A stretch of 64,000 nucleotides of DNA. It comes from Nymphaea colorata. Its lineage: Eukaryota; Streptophyta; Magnoliopsida; Nymphaeales; Nymphaeaceae. The notes under the pieces are model-generated. The model was not told the origin of the DNA, made no database searches, and was given only the letters and a program-made list of their open reading frames with translations. Below, one piece after another: positions 25,476-38,168 of this stretch (within the stretch, counting starts at the first letter, position 1; each line of letters opens with the position of its first letter). The position numbers were made by a program, and so were the translations under genes. The stretch covers positions 18,164,802 to 18,228,801 of the forward strand of contig NC_045145.1 of assembly GCF_008831285.2 (NCBI RefSeq). Direction: 5' to 3'.

Positions 25476-27223
25476 GCTCTATGATACTTTTATCCGTTCA
25501 TGCACACAACCAACCGCGAGGGGAAGAGAGAGAGATGGAGAGGAAAGCAGATTAAGCCTGGACTGGTTATTGAGTAAACCTCTGTAGGTTCCCCTTTCAA
25601 GCCTGGGGTTAATCTTCTTATTCAGACCCATTCTTTACCGGATACGATGTTGGGGGCCTTTCGTTTGTATGTTTCGACCAAAGACTTTGCAGGAACCGGA
25701 GCGGTGACCACCATGGCCTGCGAAGACCGGAGACGCCCTACCCTCTTATGGGATAACACGGGAATAGCCCTCAACTCTAGCCGATTTCTTGAAGAAATTA
25801 TTATCTAAACCGTAGGTGCTGAGGTATAATTCAGAAATTTGTCTCCGTGAATATCAAAATAAACATTTCAGATCTGAAATGTGTAACTTTTTATAGTACA
25901 ACTGTATTATGTCCGAAATCTGAAAGCCGTGAATAACACCGCTTCGGAGCTTCCAGGGGCGCACCACACATATAAGTAGGCAGTGGACAGGTCGAAATCT
26001 TCACTAAGCAATGTCCATGTAAATTGAACGCATGGACCATATGCCAGCCAGATGAACTTGTGTTGTTAGGCAGACTAAGTAATGAATAGGAAACATTAGT
26101 GTCTGGCCTTTTCAAGCACAACCGAAGAATAATCTGGTTTGGGTTTACCTGATCTGATTTCCCTTCAAAAGGCCAGTTTTGAGTTTGTTCTTTATTGCCA
26201 TCCTCCCTTCATGCCTCCATTAGGAATCCCCTCAATACAGTCAAAACAGGGGAAGAAAACAGCAGACTTTGTCTCCGTCCTTACAAATATAGGCAACACG
26301 TCTACAGTATTTCAGTATCTTTCTCAAGCATTGAGGTTTAATCCGAATACGTAACTGTAACGCTGACTTTAACGAAGCAAAAGGAAGGGGGTAAAATTAC
26401 ATGGACGTCTTATTTCTGTCCTGCCAACGCAGAACATCACACCAACGAAAAAATTAGATTGCAAAGAGCACCAAGATTATTAATTACAAACACTCGTGCA
26501 GCTTTTCAGCTACAGATTCGAGCAACCGCAAGTTTCATTTGCCGTTGACGGCAGAGTTGCATATCAGTCTAAGAGGAATTGCATGAAGATTGAAGGTGCA
26601 AGAGGCCCAAACTAATCGGACTCATGTAGCTAGACTGAGTAGCATCAGCCGCAGCCAAAAAATTCGGGACCCCTTTAGCTGTAGCCTATCCATTTGCAAC
26701 CCCATCTCTTGAAAGCAGTGGAGATTCAAGGACGGAAAAATCGTTCTATGCTTAAGATGAAAAAAATCGTAACCAGCTACCGAAATGACATGCAACAAAG
26801 ATCAAAGCTAGCGTTTATCAATTGCCCGTCGAGACTAGTGTAAGCAGTAACATAACGACAGTGCCGCGATGCCTACATATATGCAGCATCAAACGGCGGA
26901 ATATCAGACACCAAGGCCCTTTTGTTCTCCAAGGAGCAAAAATAACAAATAAGTACTTTTCCGATAGAACATCACAACATTCTTGTATCACATATAAACG
27001 GATATGTTACACAATTCCAAAAACCGCCAAAAGTGATGTGCGAAATCCACGGGAAATTAGCGGGATGAAGATTTGCATAAGGTATACAAATCGTACAGAT
27101 GATGATGACATTGACAATCCATATAATAGCCAATCGGCTACTAGGTCCAGGTTTAGTTAATCTTTTGTCGTCGTTCCAGAAATGCAGGGTGGTGCTCATG
27201 TGAACGTTTTAAGAGATGTATCT
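25476..27223. other. Intergenic between SET-domain gene and CAP-G gene
   Basis: Contains the upstream region of the SET gene (GA-rich around 25526-25550, minus-strand promoter) and the 3' flank of CAP-G. Short frames at 26139-26354 and 26822-27160 have no recognisable product. Nothing else is visible. Confidence 0.6.
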
Positions 27224-30200
27224 TCAGCTCTCATCAGAAGAAGATGATTCACTTGATGTTACTTCAGACTCTTCTTCGCTTGTTGACATCCCCAACACTT
27301 TACCCGTGATCCTTGCCATTGCTTCTGTTTTACTAGTCCGCTGAGAGCGAGTAGTAACTAGAGCAGGTGTCCTTGACGCCACGTTTGCTGGTAACGGTAT
27401 ATCCTCATCTGTTGATGAAGTGTCAATTTTAGTGTGCTTCTTTTTCACTGTTCTTGTTCTTGCTGCAGGAGTAGTAACATCAGATTTTGCTAGCGCTTCT
27501 ACATCAAAGTCATCAAGCTCCAGCTTGCCTGTAAAGAAAAGGCTCAAGGTTACATATCTAGTAATATTATAGAATAATATTACAGCAAGTCGGATATAAA
27601 CCTACCAAGCAGAATCTTGATCTGTTCACTTGAAAGTAAGCGATCTGGATCTTCATCTTGAGTTTTAAGGTGAGTCGCCATTGACTTCAAATCCTTCAGA
27701 ACTTGGTTGTCAGATGTTATATATCCAACCATTTGATTCAGCAGCATCCGCATGAGTTTAAGAGCATCTTGCTGTGAAGGGCAGAATCTTAATGAAACAA
27801 CTACTCTACATAATGCCAATATGTAAGATTTTCCTGCGGCAGTCCTCTTCACATGACACTTCAGCACCTAAATAATACATGAACAATAAAGTTACTGCAT
27901 GAGGTCATTTTTTTATCAAAGAGGAAGAAATAGAGTTCAGAGATTGCAAAACAAACGTCAAGAAAAACTGCATCTCGATGGACTACCTCAACAGCAAGGC
28001 GAATAGCAAGCCCTTCCTCTCTGCTATCTATATCAAGATGATCCAGATCCATGCCACTTCGGTTTCCTCCTGATTTGTCATTGCTACTCTCTTCCCCATT
28101 TTCTCCGGGGAATTTGTACAGAGAAGTCTGCATCATTTGCAGCATGAAGAGTGACACTTGAGTTGCACGCCTCCTCAGATTAGAAACCACTGTTGGCGCC
28201 CCACCAGGATTCCCGAACATCCCAGGCCAACTGGAGCGCATAACTGGGACAAATGCTTTTGAAATGCTCTTCTGTACATGAACATGAAATCATCAGTTTA
28301 TTATTTGATTGGCACATCATATATTTTGACAAGGATGGCATTAAATTGATACGACAAGGTTGTACACTTGCCTTGTGGTTGGCAGAAAGTGCAGGAAATT
28401 GCTCAAAGAACACTGATAAACACTGTCTTAACCTGTCAACATACGATACGCCAACTTTGCATGTTAGAGTACCAACAAGATAGCAAGAAATATAATCGTC
28501 ACTCACCGAGGCAGCTTGGTTTCTTCACTAAAGTACAATGTAATGAGTTTCTCCAGTATTAAGGGATGCATTGAAGCTGAAAGGCTTGGATAACCTTTAC
28601 TCTGCAAAAGCATTTTTGCAAATCCTTCAGCCAGAACACCTCCAACTGTTTCCAGTCCATCAATTTCTGTACACTCATCCCAGTCGTTTCTCTCAAGCCC
28701 AGAGTACAAAAGTTCGAGAATTCCACTCTTTGGGCTGCCATCATCGCTGGAGCTTTCATTGTTCTGATTTTCAGTGCCAATTTGCTCTGAGGAATTAAGC
28801 CCAACTGCTTTATCAACCTCCTCAGGACCATGCCACATTGCTAAATCAAATAATGCCTTAGCAGCCACAATGGAAACGGAAGAGGGGCCACTAACAAATG
28901 AAAGCCTCAGTTGCTTCAGGACATCCTCTCTTGGCCTTCTCTCTAATAAGCCAAAAAGGCCAAGATTTCTAACTGCAGCTCTTTGAACATCCACGTGGAT
29001 GTGCTTTGCCTGTCCATTAAATCAAGGATTTAACTCTATAAACTGAAACCTTAAAGAACTTGAGGTCATGGTAATATTTCACTAAAATCTGCTAAAAGCA
29101 TTGTTTTCAAACTATACTCACTGCTGGAAGAATCAGTGTCTGCAGCAATTCTGAAGGATTTATGGCTTTCCCTTGCAGGCAAAGAAGGGATCTTGCATTT
29201 TCCAGTAGCAAGCCAGTCACAGCAAGGCAATGCATCCACTGCATGAAATCAGCATCCCTTTGCCGACAAGGACGAGCCAGCTCTTCAATAACACTGGTGA
29301 CAACCTCCTCAAATTCTCCTGGTGAAGCGTGCACACATTTTGCTAGCTCCGCTACTGCTTTAGCCCAATCTCTATCACCACCAAGATTTATGCCGTCACC
29401 AAGGACAACCTTGTTTCCATCTTCTTCATCAATTTCATGCTCAAGTGGTGCATGCAACAGCTCCTGCACAAATTCGGCAGCAACTCTCCGGTTTGTAGTA
29501 TCAGAAAAGTCTAGCATGACCCCAAGTAACAGCAGTTGCCTGGTTGAAAACCGATATGTCACTCCTGAAAAAGATTGTAAAGGGAAGATCATGAAAATGT
29601 TTTACAACATGAAAAGAAAAAAGTGTGTTAGAGTTGGAAAATCAAAACTGCGTAAGGAATTTTTTTTTGAAATGCTTATTCCAAGCTACAATTTGGCGGC
29701 TTGCCTGCATCTACATGTGATTTGATTAGCTTAACAAAGTCGGAAACAGTTGCAGGAAGAATCCTTTCCAAAAGCTCATTCCTGTCTGAAGCTTCTGCTG
29801 CATATACAACTGCTTCAGTACCTGTTGTTGCAGCAGCATCACGTCCTCTTGTCTACAACCAAGTAACACAAAAAAAAAAGTCAAAATTTCGCACCACAAA
29901 ATGCAAATAGTCAGAATTTATATTTCAAAGCTTTTAAACTTTCAAAGTGCACACGGAACAATAAGGCTCACAAGTTGCCAAACCAATTGCACAACCCCAA
30001 AAACAAATGTCATAATTAGACCAATTTATGAACCTAAAAAAAAGCTTGTCATGAGGGCGCTCCCACATGCATAACAACACTAAGCCAATGCAGCAGCCAG
30101 TTTACAACATGCATGTGATAGATGAAAATATTTTCTTTGAGATTGTCTTGGTATGCATCGTTAGCTTATAATGTAATTTTCATATGTGTGTTTGAAACTT

Positions 30201-33200
30201 TCGTAGTATAATTCTCTTTTATGATTTGATCTACTTGATGATACAATTGTATGGTTTATTAAAACGTTGATCTGAGACCCTGTAGGCTGGGGCTTGTCTC
30301 CTGAACCGTATATGAGCTGCCTCGTATGGCTTCCCCCACCCCCTTCTTCCTTCCACATCATTTTTTTCTGTTATTGTTATCACACAAGGAGAAAAGGTAG
30401 CTCCGAGCACAAAAAGACTTAGGAAAATCCCTTCACCCTCCTATTCAATGGGGCCCTGTAGTTATATAACATGAATAACAGGAGTTTCATTACTAATGCT
30501 TTTGACAATGTAACTGCTTCTTGATGTGTTTTCTTATAATTCATTTTGTGTGTGTGCGTGTGTAGATACATGTATTTACTATTTATATAAACACAAAATG
30601 AATGTTTTGATTTCAGTGCACGTTTGGTTTCTCTTGGCTTGTGCATTCAATAATTTTGTTACTGTCATAACAGCTGTCTTATGCAGTTAATAATCTACCA
30701 TGTTGTCTAATGCATGCATCATATTTGAGGAGTCAATCTCAACTCGGGAACACGCCTACAGCTGTCTTACATATCTCGCTATGTGTATCGCATCTTCACA
30801 TTCAATCCTACTACACATCCATGTTGATCACATAGTGTTCACAATTCTTCAAAGTTCACAACTGACTCGTATCAGTTATATCCTACAGTTCACTGAGCAA
30901 TTATGAGCAGGCATTTAGCTGGGAAGCCTCCATACCTTCACTTTCCCAGTCAAAAGATTCTTCTTTTTTTTTTTAACACTTCTGACTGCGACTACCTGTT
31001 ACTGCCGCAGCTGTCACCACAGTTTTTGTTCAAGAAAAAGCTATTTACAGAGTAGTAAAGAACCCATAGTTCACTATAATGGAACAGATATTGTGCCCAA
31101 TGAGCAAACTTTTGTGTCATGCACAGGAAACTGACATTTATCACTAAACATGCTCACATTGATAGGCATATTTTCATAGGGAATGCAAGTATTGCTTCAT
31201 ATTTTCATGTAGGTGTCCACACAGTAAGCATGACTCACACAAGGCATGCAAGACAGTCTAACATAGAGCATGTGGAATAAAATATGCTTCATTCTAGATA
31301 CATTATGATTAGGTGTACTTGCTACTTGCTAAATAAGTCATCCGTCAAAAAGACAACGAAGTAGTAGCTATTTCCATAAGAGTCCATACTTGTGCCTCCA
31401 TTTGCAAATTCCTGCACAATTTTCTCCAATATAAGGCGACTTCTGGTTCCATAACCTGTATGCTTGAACCTTTTTGCCCTATCAAAATTTCAAACAGTAT
31501 CATATACCAAAAGAACCCAGTAAGCAATTCACATGCATGCATACACATTTCACATAGATATAAGCACTGTAAGCCAACTGAACAAGTCTCCCCTAAATAC
31601 CATATATTTGTTCCTCCCCTGGCTAGTCTAGTAGACCTCGCTCCCCTCCCATGCCCCTAATCTTAAACAGAACACCCAATTATTAAACATATGTTGCACT
31701 CTTTAGTTAGGGTTCTGGAAAGACTGATGTCCTCCAGGCTAAGGCAGTATCACCAGCTTCAACCTGCAGGAAGGCATGAACCCTGCTTGTAATGTCACAT
31801 AGGTGCTTCAAATAGGCTGCTGCACCTAAGCCAGATGTGCAATTCTTGTGGTGTGTGCCAGGTGCTTTGTGGGCATCGTTTTTAACGATTGGTTATGCTC
31901 CAATTCAAATATATACATTTGTTATATATTCATACACATGAGCTCCTTTCACACACACACCCTTTTGAGAAAAATGGTGACTTGCACCATAGCTTGTGCA
32001 GTTGAATCTCATTATATTTCTTATATAATGGATCCCTAGGCCTATCCCTTCAACCAGTTGATAAGCAGCCCAGATCATTTTGAGTTAAACAGACTTTATG
32101 GTTCCCTTCAAAATGTGTAAGTCCTAAAAGATAAGTGAGCAATGTTCATTGTTGATAAGAAAAAACAAAATGAAATTACGATCACAAATAAAATAGTGAA
32201 ATTAGATGGCAGGAATGACTGCAAAATTAGGACACAACAATTTTTCTTGTGGAAATCATCAATCAGAGACTCTGCTTAGAGGGCTTGAAAATTGCCACGA
32301 GCCAGCTCTAGCATGATCAAATGAAACCAATTGATGGCAGGTGCTTAGAACAGCTGAAGCATTATCATAAAATCTTTGCTGAAGCAATAGAAGTAACCAC
32401 TTTTATGAGTTGCCATGGCATGTTCAATGTCTCTATCTTGTTGTGCAAACGATGAAGATGCTTGCTAACAGAAGTGTCCCTATAGCACAACTAAACCCCA
32501 ATTGGATTACCTTATACTAGACCAGAGTGGTCAGACTAATCCAACCGAAAAATGATCAAGTCCTAGGCCTTGTCTGGTCTCCTTAGAATTAAATAAAAGC
32601 AAGCAAAAGTACTAAGCAGAAAAAGAACATTATATAAATATAACCAATGTTCTATGTAACATAGCAACATAGCACATTGTATGATATGATACATTGCACA
32701 ACTGTGAAGGAAAATAATGTAAAACACCCATGAATTTGATGGGTGTAACTATACCATATTGAATGCAATTGGTACATCCCCATATCGTGCATTACACTGG
32801 AATGCAGTTGTAACCATTGTCACATATATCATGTATGGGTATTATACGGCAAGGAATTTTTCGGGTATAATACTCAAAGTTGTATATCTCGGGAATATCT
32901 CGGCAAATTTTAAAAAAAAATGAAAACATTTAATAAATCCTAAAAAAATATAAAAAATAATTAAAAATTTTAAAAAACGCAAAAATGTGCAGAATATGCA
33001 TTTTTTCATGTTTTTTATGTTCTGGCATTTTTTAAAAAAGACGTGTCTAGTTGCCGTTTTATACAGCTGATTTATTTCTTGTGTATTATACATGTTTTTT
33101 CGAATAATACACGTTTATTGTGACAATGGTTGTAACTTATTTTACACCATGAAAACACAAAAGAGTGTTAAAAGGTTTTATTTTTATTTTTCTTTTTCTT

Positions 33201-36200
33201 TTTCTTTTTTAAGCCAGGTTGCACAAATTTCTTAAGCTTGACTATTAAGTGTGATGTAAAAATCATTCTTACACATTTGAAGGAAAAAATATAAAATTTA
33301 CGCTGACTTTGAACAACAAAAATACAGCTTTTCTGGTTTCCCTTAAAAGATCCTATTCTCTACTCATTTAAAAAAAAAAATCAAATGTTATGGTCGTGCA
33401 TATATGCGTGCATGTGTGTGTGTGTATAGATATGCTCAAATCTTTTAATCGCTATGCACACCTGTTACTATGTCCATGCCTGTAACAACACCAGTCCAAC
33501 ATAGGTTCAGTCCAACATATAAATAAGATTTTATAGAAAACTTGAGCATGACATTATTAAATTCTCGGTTTATTCATCTATCTATTGGATTTTCATCTCT
33601 TAATTATTCTTACATCTTGAAGTTTGAACATTCTACAAATCTACATCCATTTGTGTTGTTAGGTCTTTGAAGTCTGAAAAGATGATTGATAACACCACAT
33701 AGCAAAATCTAGTTTCATGTGTGTGTATGTGCATTCAGGTGTGCTTTCTTCAAGGACGTGTGCGTGCATGTGCATGAATTCAAGTGAGTAGGTGCATCCA
33801 TGTAAGTATTTTTTTCTTGCATGGGTCCATCCACACCTATCAGCAGTTAAGAGGGCAAGCAAGCTGAAAAATAGTACCTCCATTTTCCTCAAATGCTGGA
33901 ACCAAGAAATTCCTAATGCTTTGATCTTCTTGAACATGCGCCATTCCTGATCTTAGAAGCTCATCTATTACTGCTTCTCCAACCAATTCGTACGTCTCCA
34001 CATCAAGAAACTTTAGCAAGGAAATAGGATCACCGTTACAACACTTCATTAGCCACGCATCTTTCATTAGCTTTGTGCACTCCTTCTTTACAGCTGGGGA
34101 CCTATCTACAAGCCCTCTTTGAAGAATAACAGTCCGTTGCTTGATGCTTCATGCATAAACGAGAATGTAAATAAAGAAGGCTAGAAAGCAAGAAACTGTA
34201 TAGATCTAAAAGAACCTACCTTACCTCAAAGTCTGGATTGGAAATTTATTAGCCAAAACATAGTATGCAGCTTTCCTCACCGATTCATTTGGATCAAGTG
34301 TTCTCTCTATGATGTCCAAAGATGTGAAATTTGAAGGAGGCATGGAAAGTACTAGCATTTTCCGAACTTCCTGGATGAGTTATTGGTACAAATATAAGTA
34401 TTTTTTAAAAAATAAAATTTATCAGCAAAAGTAGGTTTCACCCGTCAAAATGATGGTTCCATTGTTATAACATTGTCAAAATAATTGCAAACTGCAAACT
34501 AAATGGTGAGTTGCCCAGGTGGAAGTAAATTCAAAATAAAAAATAATAGGACATTAAAAGCAAAAAGGTGATAACTGAATTATAAAAAGAGGGAAATTAT
34601 GAACTTAAGCAAGAAAAACCTAAGCTATGTACTACCGTATGTTCCATTGGTGTAGGTGCACAGTCCGATGCAGAGCATCTTCAAAAAACTTGAGTGGAGG
34701 GAAACAGCACATATACATGGAGTCATGGAGTCATGGAGTCATAGAGACACACACATATATCTGGAAACAATAAGATTTTAAGCAAGCAAACACACACTTG
34801 TATTCATAACACATAAATTGTGAAGGTTAAAATAGACCAAAAATGCAAAATACGATTTTGCCATGTCCAGCCATCTCAACCCCGACGTGGAAACTGGAAA
34901 CCTTGTAGGCATGACCATCAGACCATGTAATATAGGTCATACCAAGTGCATAAAATTTTTCAGGCTAATGCTAAAAATGGAAATTATTAGCTCTAGATGA
35001 CAGCAAATATCAAAACTTCTCCACAAAGTCCCTAACACTAGAGTGAGGATCAGCTCACTCCCCGGGAGGCCTTAAGATGTGGCCCAGCCATTAGGGTCAT
35101 TTACCTGGTACTTTCGTCAGTACATTGACAATACTGGCCCCACCATTTGAGTGGCCTAAATCGCCAACCTAATCTCAATTCTGCAAACATATTATTACAG
35201 CTTATGAAAATCAACAGAAGTATGCCTCAACCGCATCAACTATCTGCTTGAATTTTACTTGCAACGCACAAGTCATGGACTCTAAGGTAGCAATTAATGA
35301 ACGAATAACAACAGAATCAGTTTTTCCTATCAAAATGCAGAAAAGGTCTGGCGGTTTCAATTGGTCATAACCACAAATAGGTCGAGACATGATTGAACAG
35401 TTTGATAAGTATGGATTTTTTCATTCTTAAGATTACTTTTCAAATATTTTGATTTTATTTTTAAATGTAAAAAATGGTAAATGAACTAATTCACACCGAT
35501 ACTCCTGTACATTTGTAGAATTATTCATATTCATTACCGACACGGACAACATTGGTGCCTGGGAATTGGAGAAGCAGCGCCACTTTTTTATTTCGTGAAC
35601 CACGTGCAGAGGAAACGTGATAAAAGAACACAAACTTCATCCTTGAGCAGAAAACTGCTCATTCCCACATTTTGGACTCCAGAGAAGGCTCAGCGAATAA
35701 TTTGCCAAAGGAAATAATCACTCCAATGAGCAATAGAAACAGAAAAAAAAAAAAGGTTACCCCCACTAACATCTCCCAGTAATTACACAACAGACTCGTC
35801 AACCAACAACCTCATTCAAGACATATTTTGGCTACACTTGTACGAAGAAATAAAAGCAACAATGGCAAAAGGAATATCATTATTTTACTTGTACTCGTTG
35901 CAGATTAAGCAATTTTTTTATCGACAAAATTTAATCAACAGGTAAATGAACCAAAATTTCCAATTATTTTTAATTAGGAACCAACTTACGGCATTCGATT
36001 CAGAAGACAGAGATTTCCTGAACAGCTCAACAACGTCCCCATTCTCCGCATCGACGGCGAAACGAGCAAGAGCACGTACAGCAAAAGCCCTAACTAGAGG
36101 AATCTTATCTTGTATTCTCCCCTTCATACACTCAACCAGTTCATCCCACAATTCGTCACTCACTTCAGCATCATCTGGAAGCTGCATCATGATCTGCCAA

Positions 36201-36760
36201 CAAACAAAAGCCTCATAAAAACAGCCAGAGAAGATCAAGAAACCTCCATCCAACAAACCAAATCCCCCGAACAACGATAATTTTGCGAACAGAAATCGAG
36301 GCGATCACTTCGTGGAAAAGGGGAAAAGAGAAAATCTCTCTAAATTGTAAACCTCGGAAACGATCTGGCATGATCTGAACCGAACAGCCTTGTTGGAAGC
36401 AGCGGAGGAAGCGAGGAGAAAGCGCAAGAAGTCCTCCAGGAAGGCGTCGCCAGGGCGGGCGGCCTCGGAAACAGCAAAGAGGGCGACAAAGCGGACGAGG
36501 CGCTCGGTGGAGGGGGCCCTCTTGACTGTGGCGAAAAGGGGAGAGAGCATGGTGGTCCAGCAGTGGGTGAAGTCGAGATCAGGGTGGGAGGAGGATCGGA
36601 GACAGCCCATCTCCTTGAGCTTCCGGCCGTGGGCGGCGAAAGAGTGCTGGCACTCATTGAGGATCCGACCAATCCTTTCGAGGAGCTGAGTCCTCCCACT
36701 CCTACCCTCCTCCTTCTCCGCCTCCGCCTCCGCCTCCTCCCCTCTCGCGCTCTTCGCCAT
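27224..36760 (-). CDS. CAPG: Condensin complex subunit 3 (CAP-G), 12 exons, 1037 aa
   Basis: The exons are 36760-36353, 36193-35990, 34370-34225, 34146-33878, 31469-31390, 29852-29705, 29564-29122, 29009-28507, 28432-28372, 28271-27987, 27867-27606 and 27528-27224. All phases agree, giving 3114 nt. CAP-G is the HEAT-repeat subunit that, with CAP-D2, CAP-H and SMC2/SMC4, forms condensin I and compacts mitotic chromosomes. Recognisable pieces are IPLVRAFAVRALARFAVDAE and DPNESVRKAAYYVLANKFP (HEAT repeats, residues 150-250), VMEPEVALYWRKLC (about 348-361), YRFSTRQLLLLGVMLDFSDT (about 421-440), DVQRAAVRNLGLFGLLERR, and the Cnd3 C-terminal domain across exons 7-10. The tail (exon 12) is acidic and Ser-rich and ends SSESSSSDES. 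Length is usual for the family. The MAKSARG start was chosen over an upstream in-frame Met at 36841 because the protein alignment begins near it. Introns 6 and 9 use GC donors. Confidence 0.93.
31470..33877. other. CAP-G intron 4 (2.4 kb) with a nested MITE
   Basis: A long AT-rich intron on the minus strand. It contains the 314-bp TIR element at 32815-33128 and no recognisable exon or independent gene. Confidence 0.7.
32815..33128. mobile_element. TIR element (MITE), 314 bp, with perfect 8-bp target duplication
   Basis: The element begins CATTGTCACA and ends TGTGACAATG, a perfect 10-bp inverted pair. It is flanked on both sides by GTTGTAAC (32807-32814 and 33129-33136). An 8-bp duplication fits the hAT superfamily, although the terminus is not the usual CAGGG. 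The interior is very AT-rich and has no coding capacity. A diverged, inverted copy lies at about 44655-44938. Confidence 0.88.
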
Positions 36761-36840
36761 TATCCCCTTCCTCGTCTGCAAGAACTCTTTGTGCTCGTTA
36801 TCTCTTCTCCCTCCACCTTCCCCTTTTGGGGGGAAGAACA

Positions 36841-36850
36841 TTTTCGCGCC
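36841..36850 (-). promoter_or_regulatory. E2F-type site upstream of CAP-G
   Basis: TTTTCGCGCC on the plus strand is a full match to the E2F/DP consensus (TTTSSCGC). It lies 81 bp upstream of the CAP-G start codon. E2F sites are known in plant S-phase genes; use here is inferred from position. Confidence 0.6.
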
Positions 36851-36853
36851 TCT

Positions 36854-36864
36854 TCACCGTTTGA
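36854..36864 (-). promoter_or_regulatory. MSA-like (MYB3R) site upstream of CAP-G
   Basis: Read on the CAP-G strand the sequence is TCAAACGGTGA, which contains the AACGG core and agrees with the plant M-phase-specific activator consensus at 9 of 11 positions. It sits 3 bp from the E2F-type site. MSA elements bind MYB3R proteins and drive G2/M transcription. Confidence 0.45.
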
Positions 36865-38168
36865 ACTGTGGTGGTGACGCAAATTACCAGAACAGCCCCA
36901 ACGCCCGAACCGCGTCACATGCGTACCAGCTCCCCGCTACTCCCCCATCCATGTCATGTGGAGCTTGATGGATCATAGTAATCAGCTACTTTGGTTGGTG
37001 AAGACTCTTTTTTTTCATCAATACTCATGATGTGACAACCGCCAAACTATTGGCAACATTTTTTAGTTCAATCATCCTCAAGTTATTGACTATGCATATC
37101 CTCTTTAGATAATAAAGAAAGAAGAACATTTCATCCACCATTTAAGATGACAATAGAATTCCTTCCTTTTTGGTGCAAAAAAAAAAGAGCTTTCAATGGT
37201 ACCTGAGTAATGCATCCTCAATTCGAATTCAAGGCTAATCTTTTTAGACTACAAAAGGTAGCATGTATGCCAAAACATTGGAGATGAAAGGTATTCGGGT
37301 TGTAAGATCATCCAATCTCAAAACAAACATAGGGCCCCTAATAGAAAGGGAAGAAGATGAGGTTTTCCTCTCAAAGTTTAGTGCTATTTGATGAAAATGT
37401 TATTACATAACATCAGTTAGTACAATACATAAATGTGACATGCATGAGAATCAAACTAACATTATGCTATACCTTTTATGTTTATCTTTTCAATCATTCC
37501 TAAAAGAGAACATTCAACTCGATGGAATGGTGCCCCATTGACAACGTAGCCGACTAGCTCGGCCAAACCCCCACATGGACGAGATCACATGCACCACGTG
37601 GGTGGGGTACCTGAACACTGAACAGTTCTCAATTCAGGGGACGAATAAAGGGAACCCTTGTAAAAAGATTTACACTAGAGCCTTGGTTACAACATATTCA
37701 AGATCGTCGTTGATGCTCTGTCTAGATTCCCGGCGTCATCGATTGGAGAAACCAGGGGACTCAGTTGGCGCCACCCATCACTATAGAAGCCTTTCCGAAT
37801 TCCATCTCCTTCCAGTTTACTCACCCTTCCTTCCCAGATCAAAGGTTAGGGGGCAAAACGTCGATGATGGTTAAATCTCTTCTCTCTCCGTCTCCTGGCC
37901 CTTTCGCTTAAAAAATTAAGGGGAAAATGTGAAAACAAGGAGAGAGTTCTATTCCAAGGGGCGAGGGTTCTATTCCATCCTCTTCCGCCACCACCACTGT
38001 TCCCCACATTACTTTTTAGTGAGAACAAACAAAAGCAAAACGAGAAAGAATGGGTTTCCAGAAGATGCCCACAAACCATCTTCCACCTAAACAGGTGCCA
38101 ATTTGCGCTTCTTCATCGGCTCTTGCGCTTTCTTGTTCGTTTGGGCTTCGATTGGCCGGTGATCCGAT
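36865..38168. other. Divergent promoter region between CAP-G and the lipase gene
   Basis: About 1.3 kb of intergenic DNA with the two genes pointing away from each other. No recognisable exon. A short frame at 37575-37874 has no recognised product. Confidence 0.65.
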
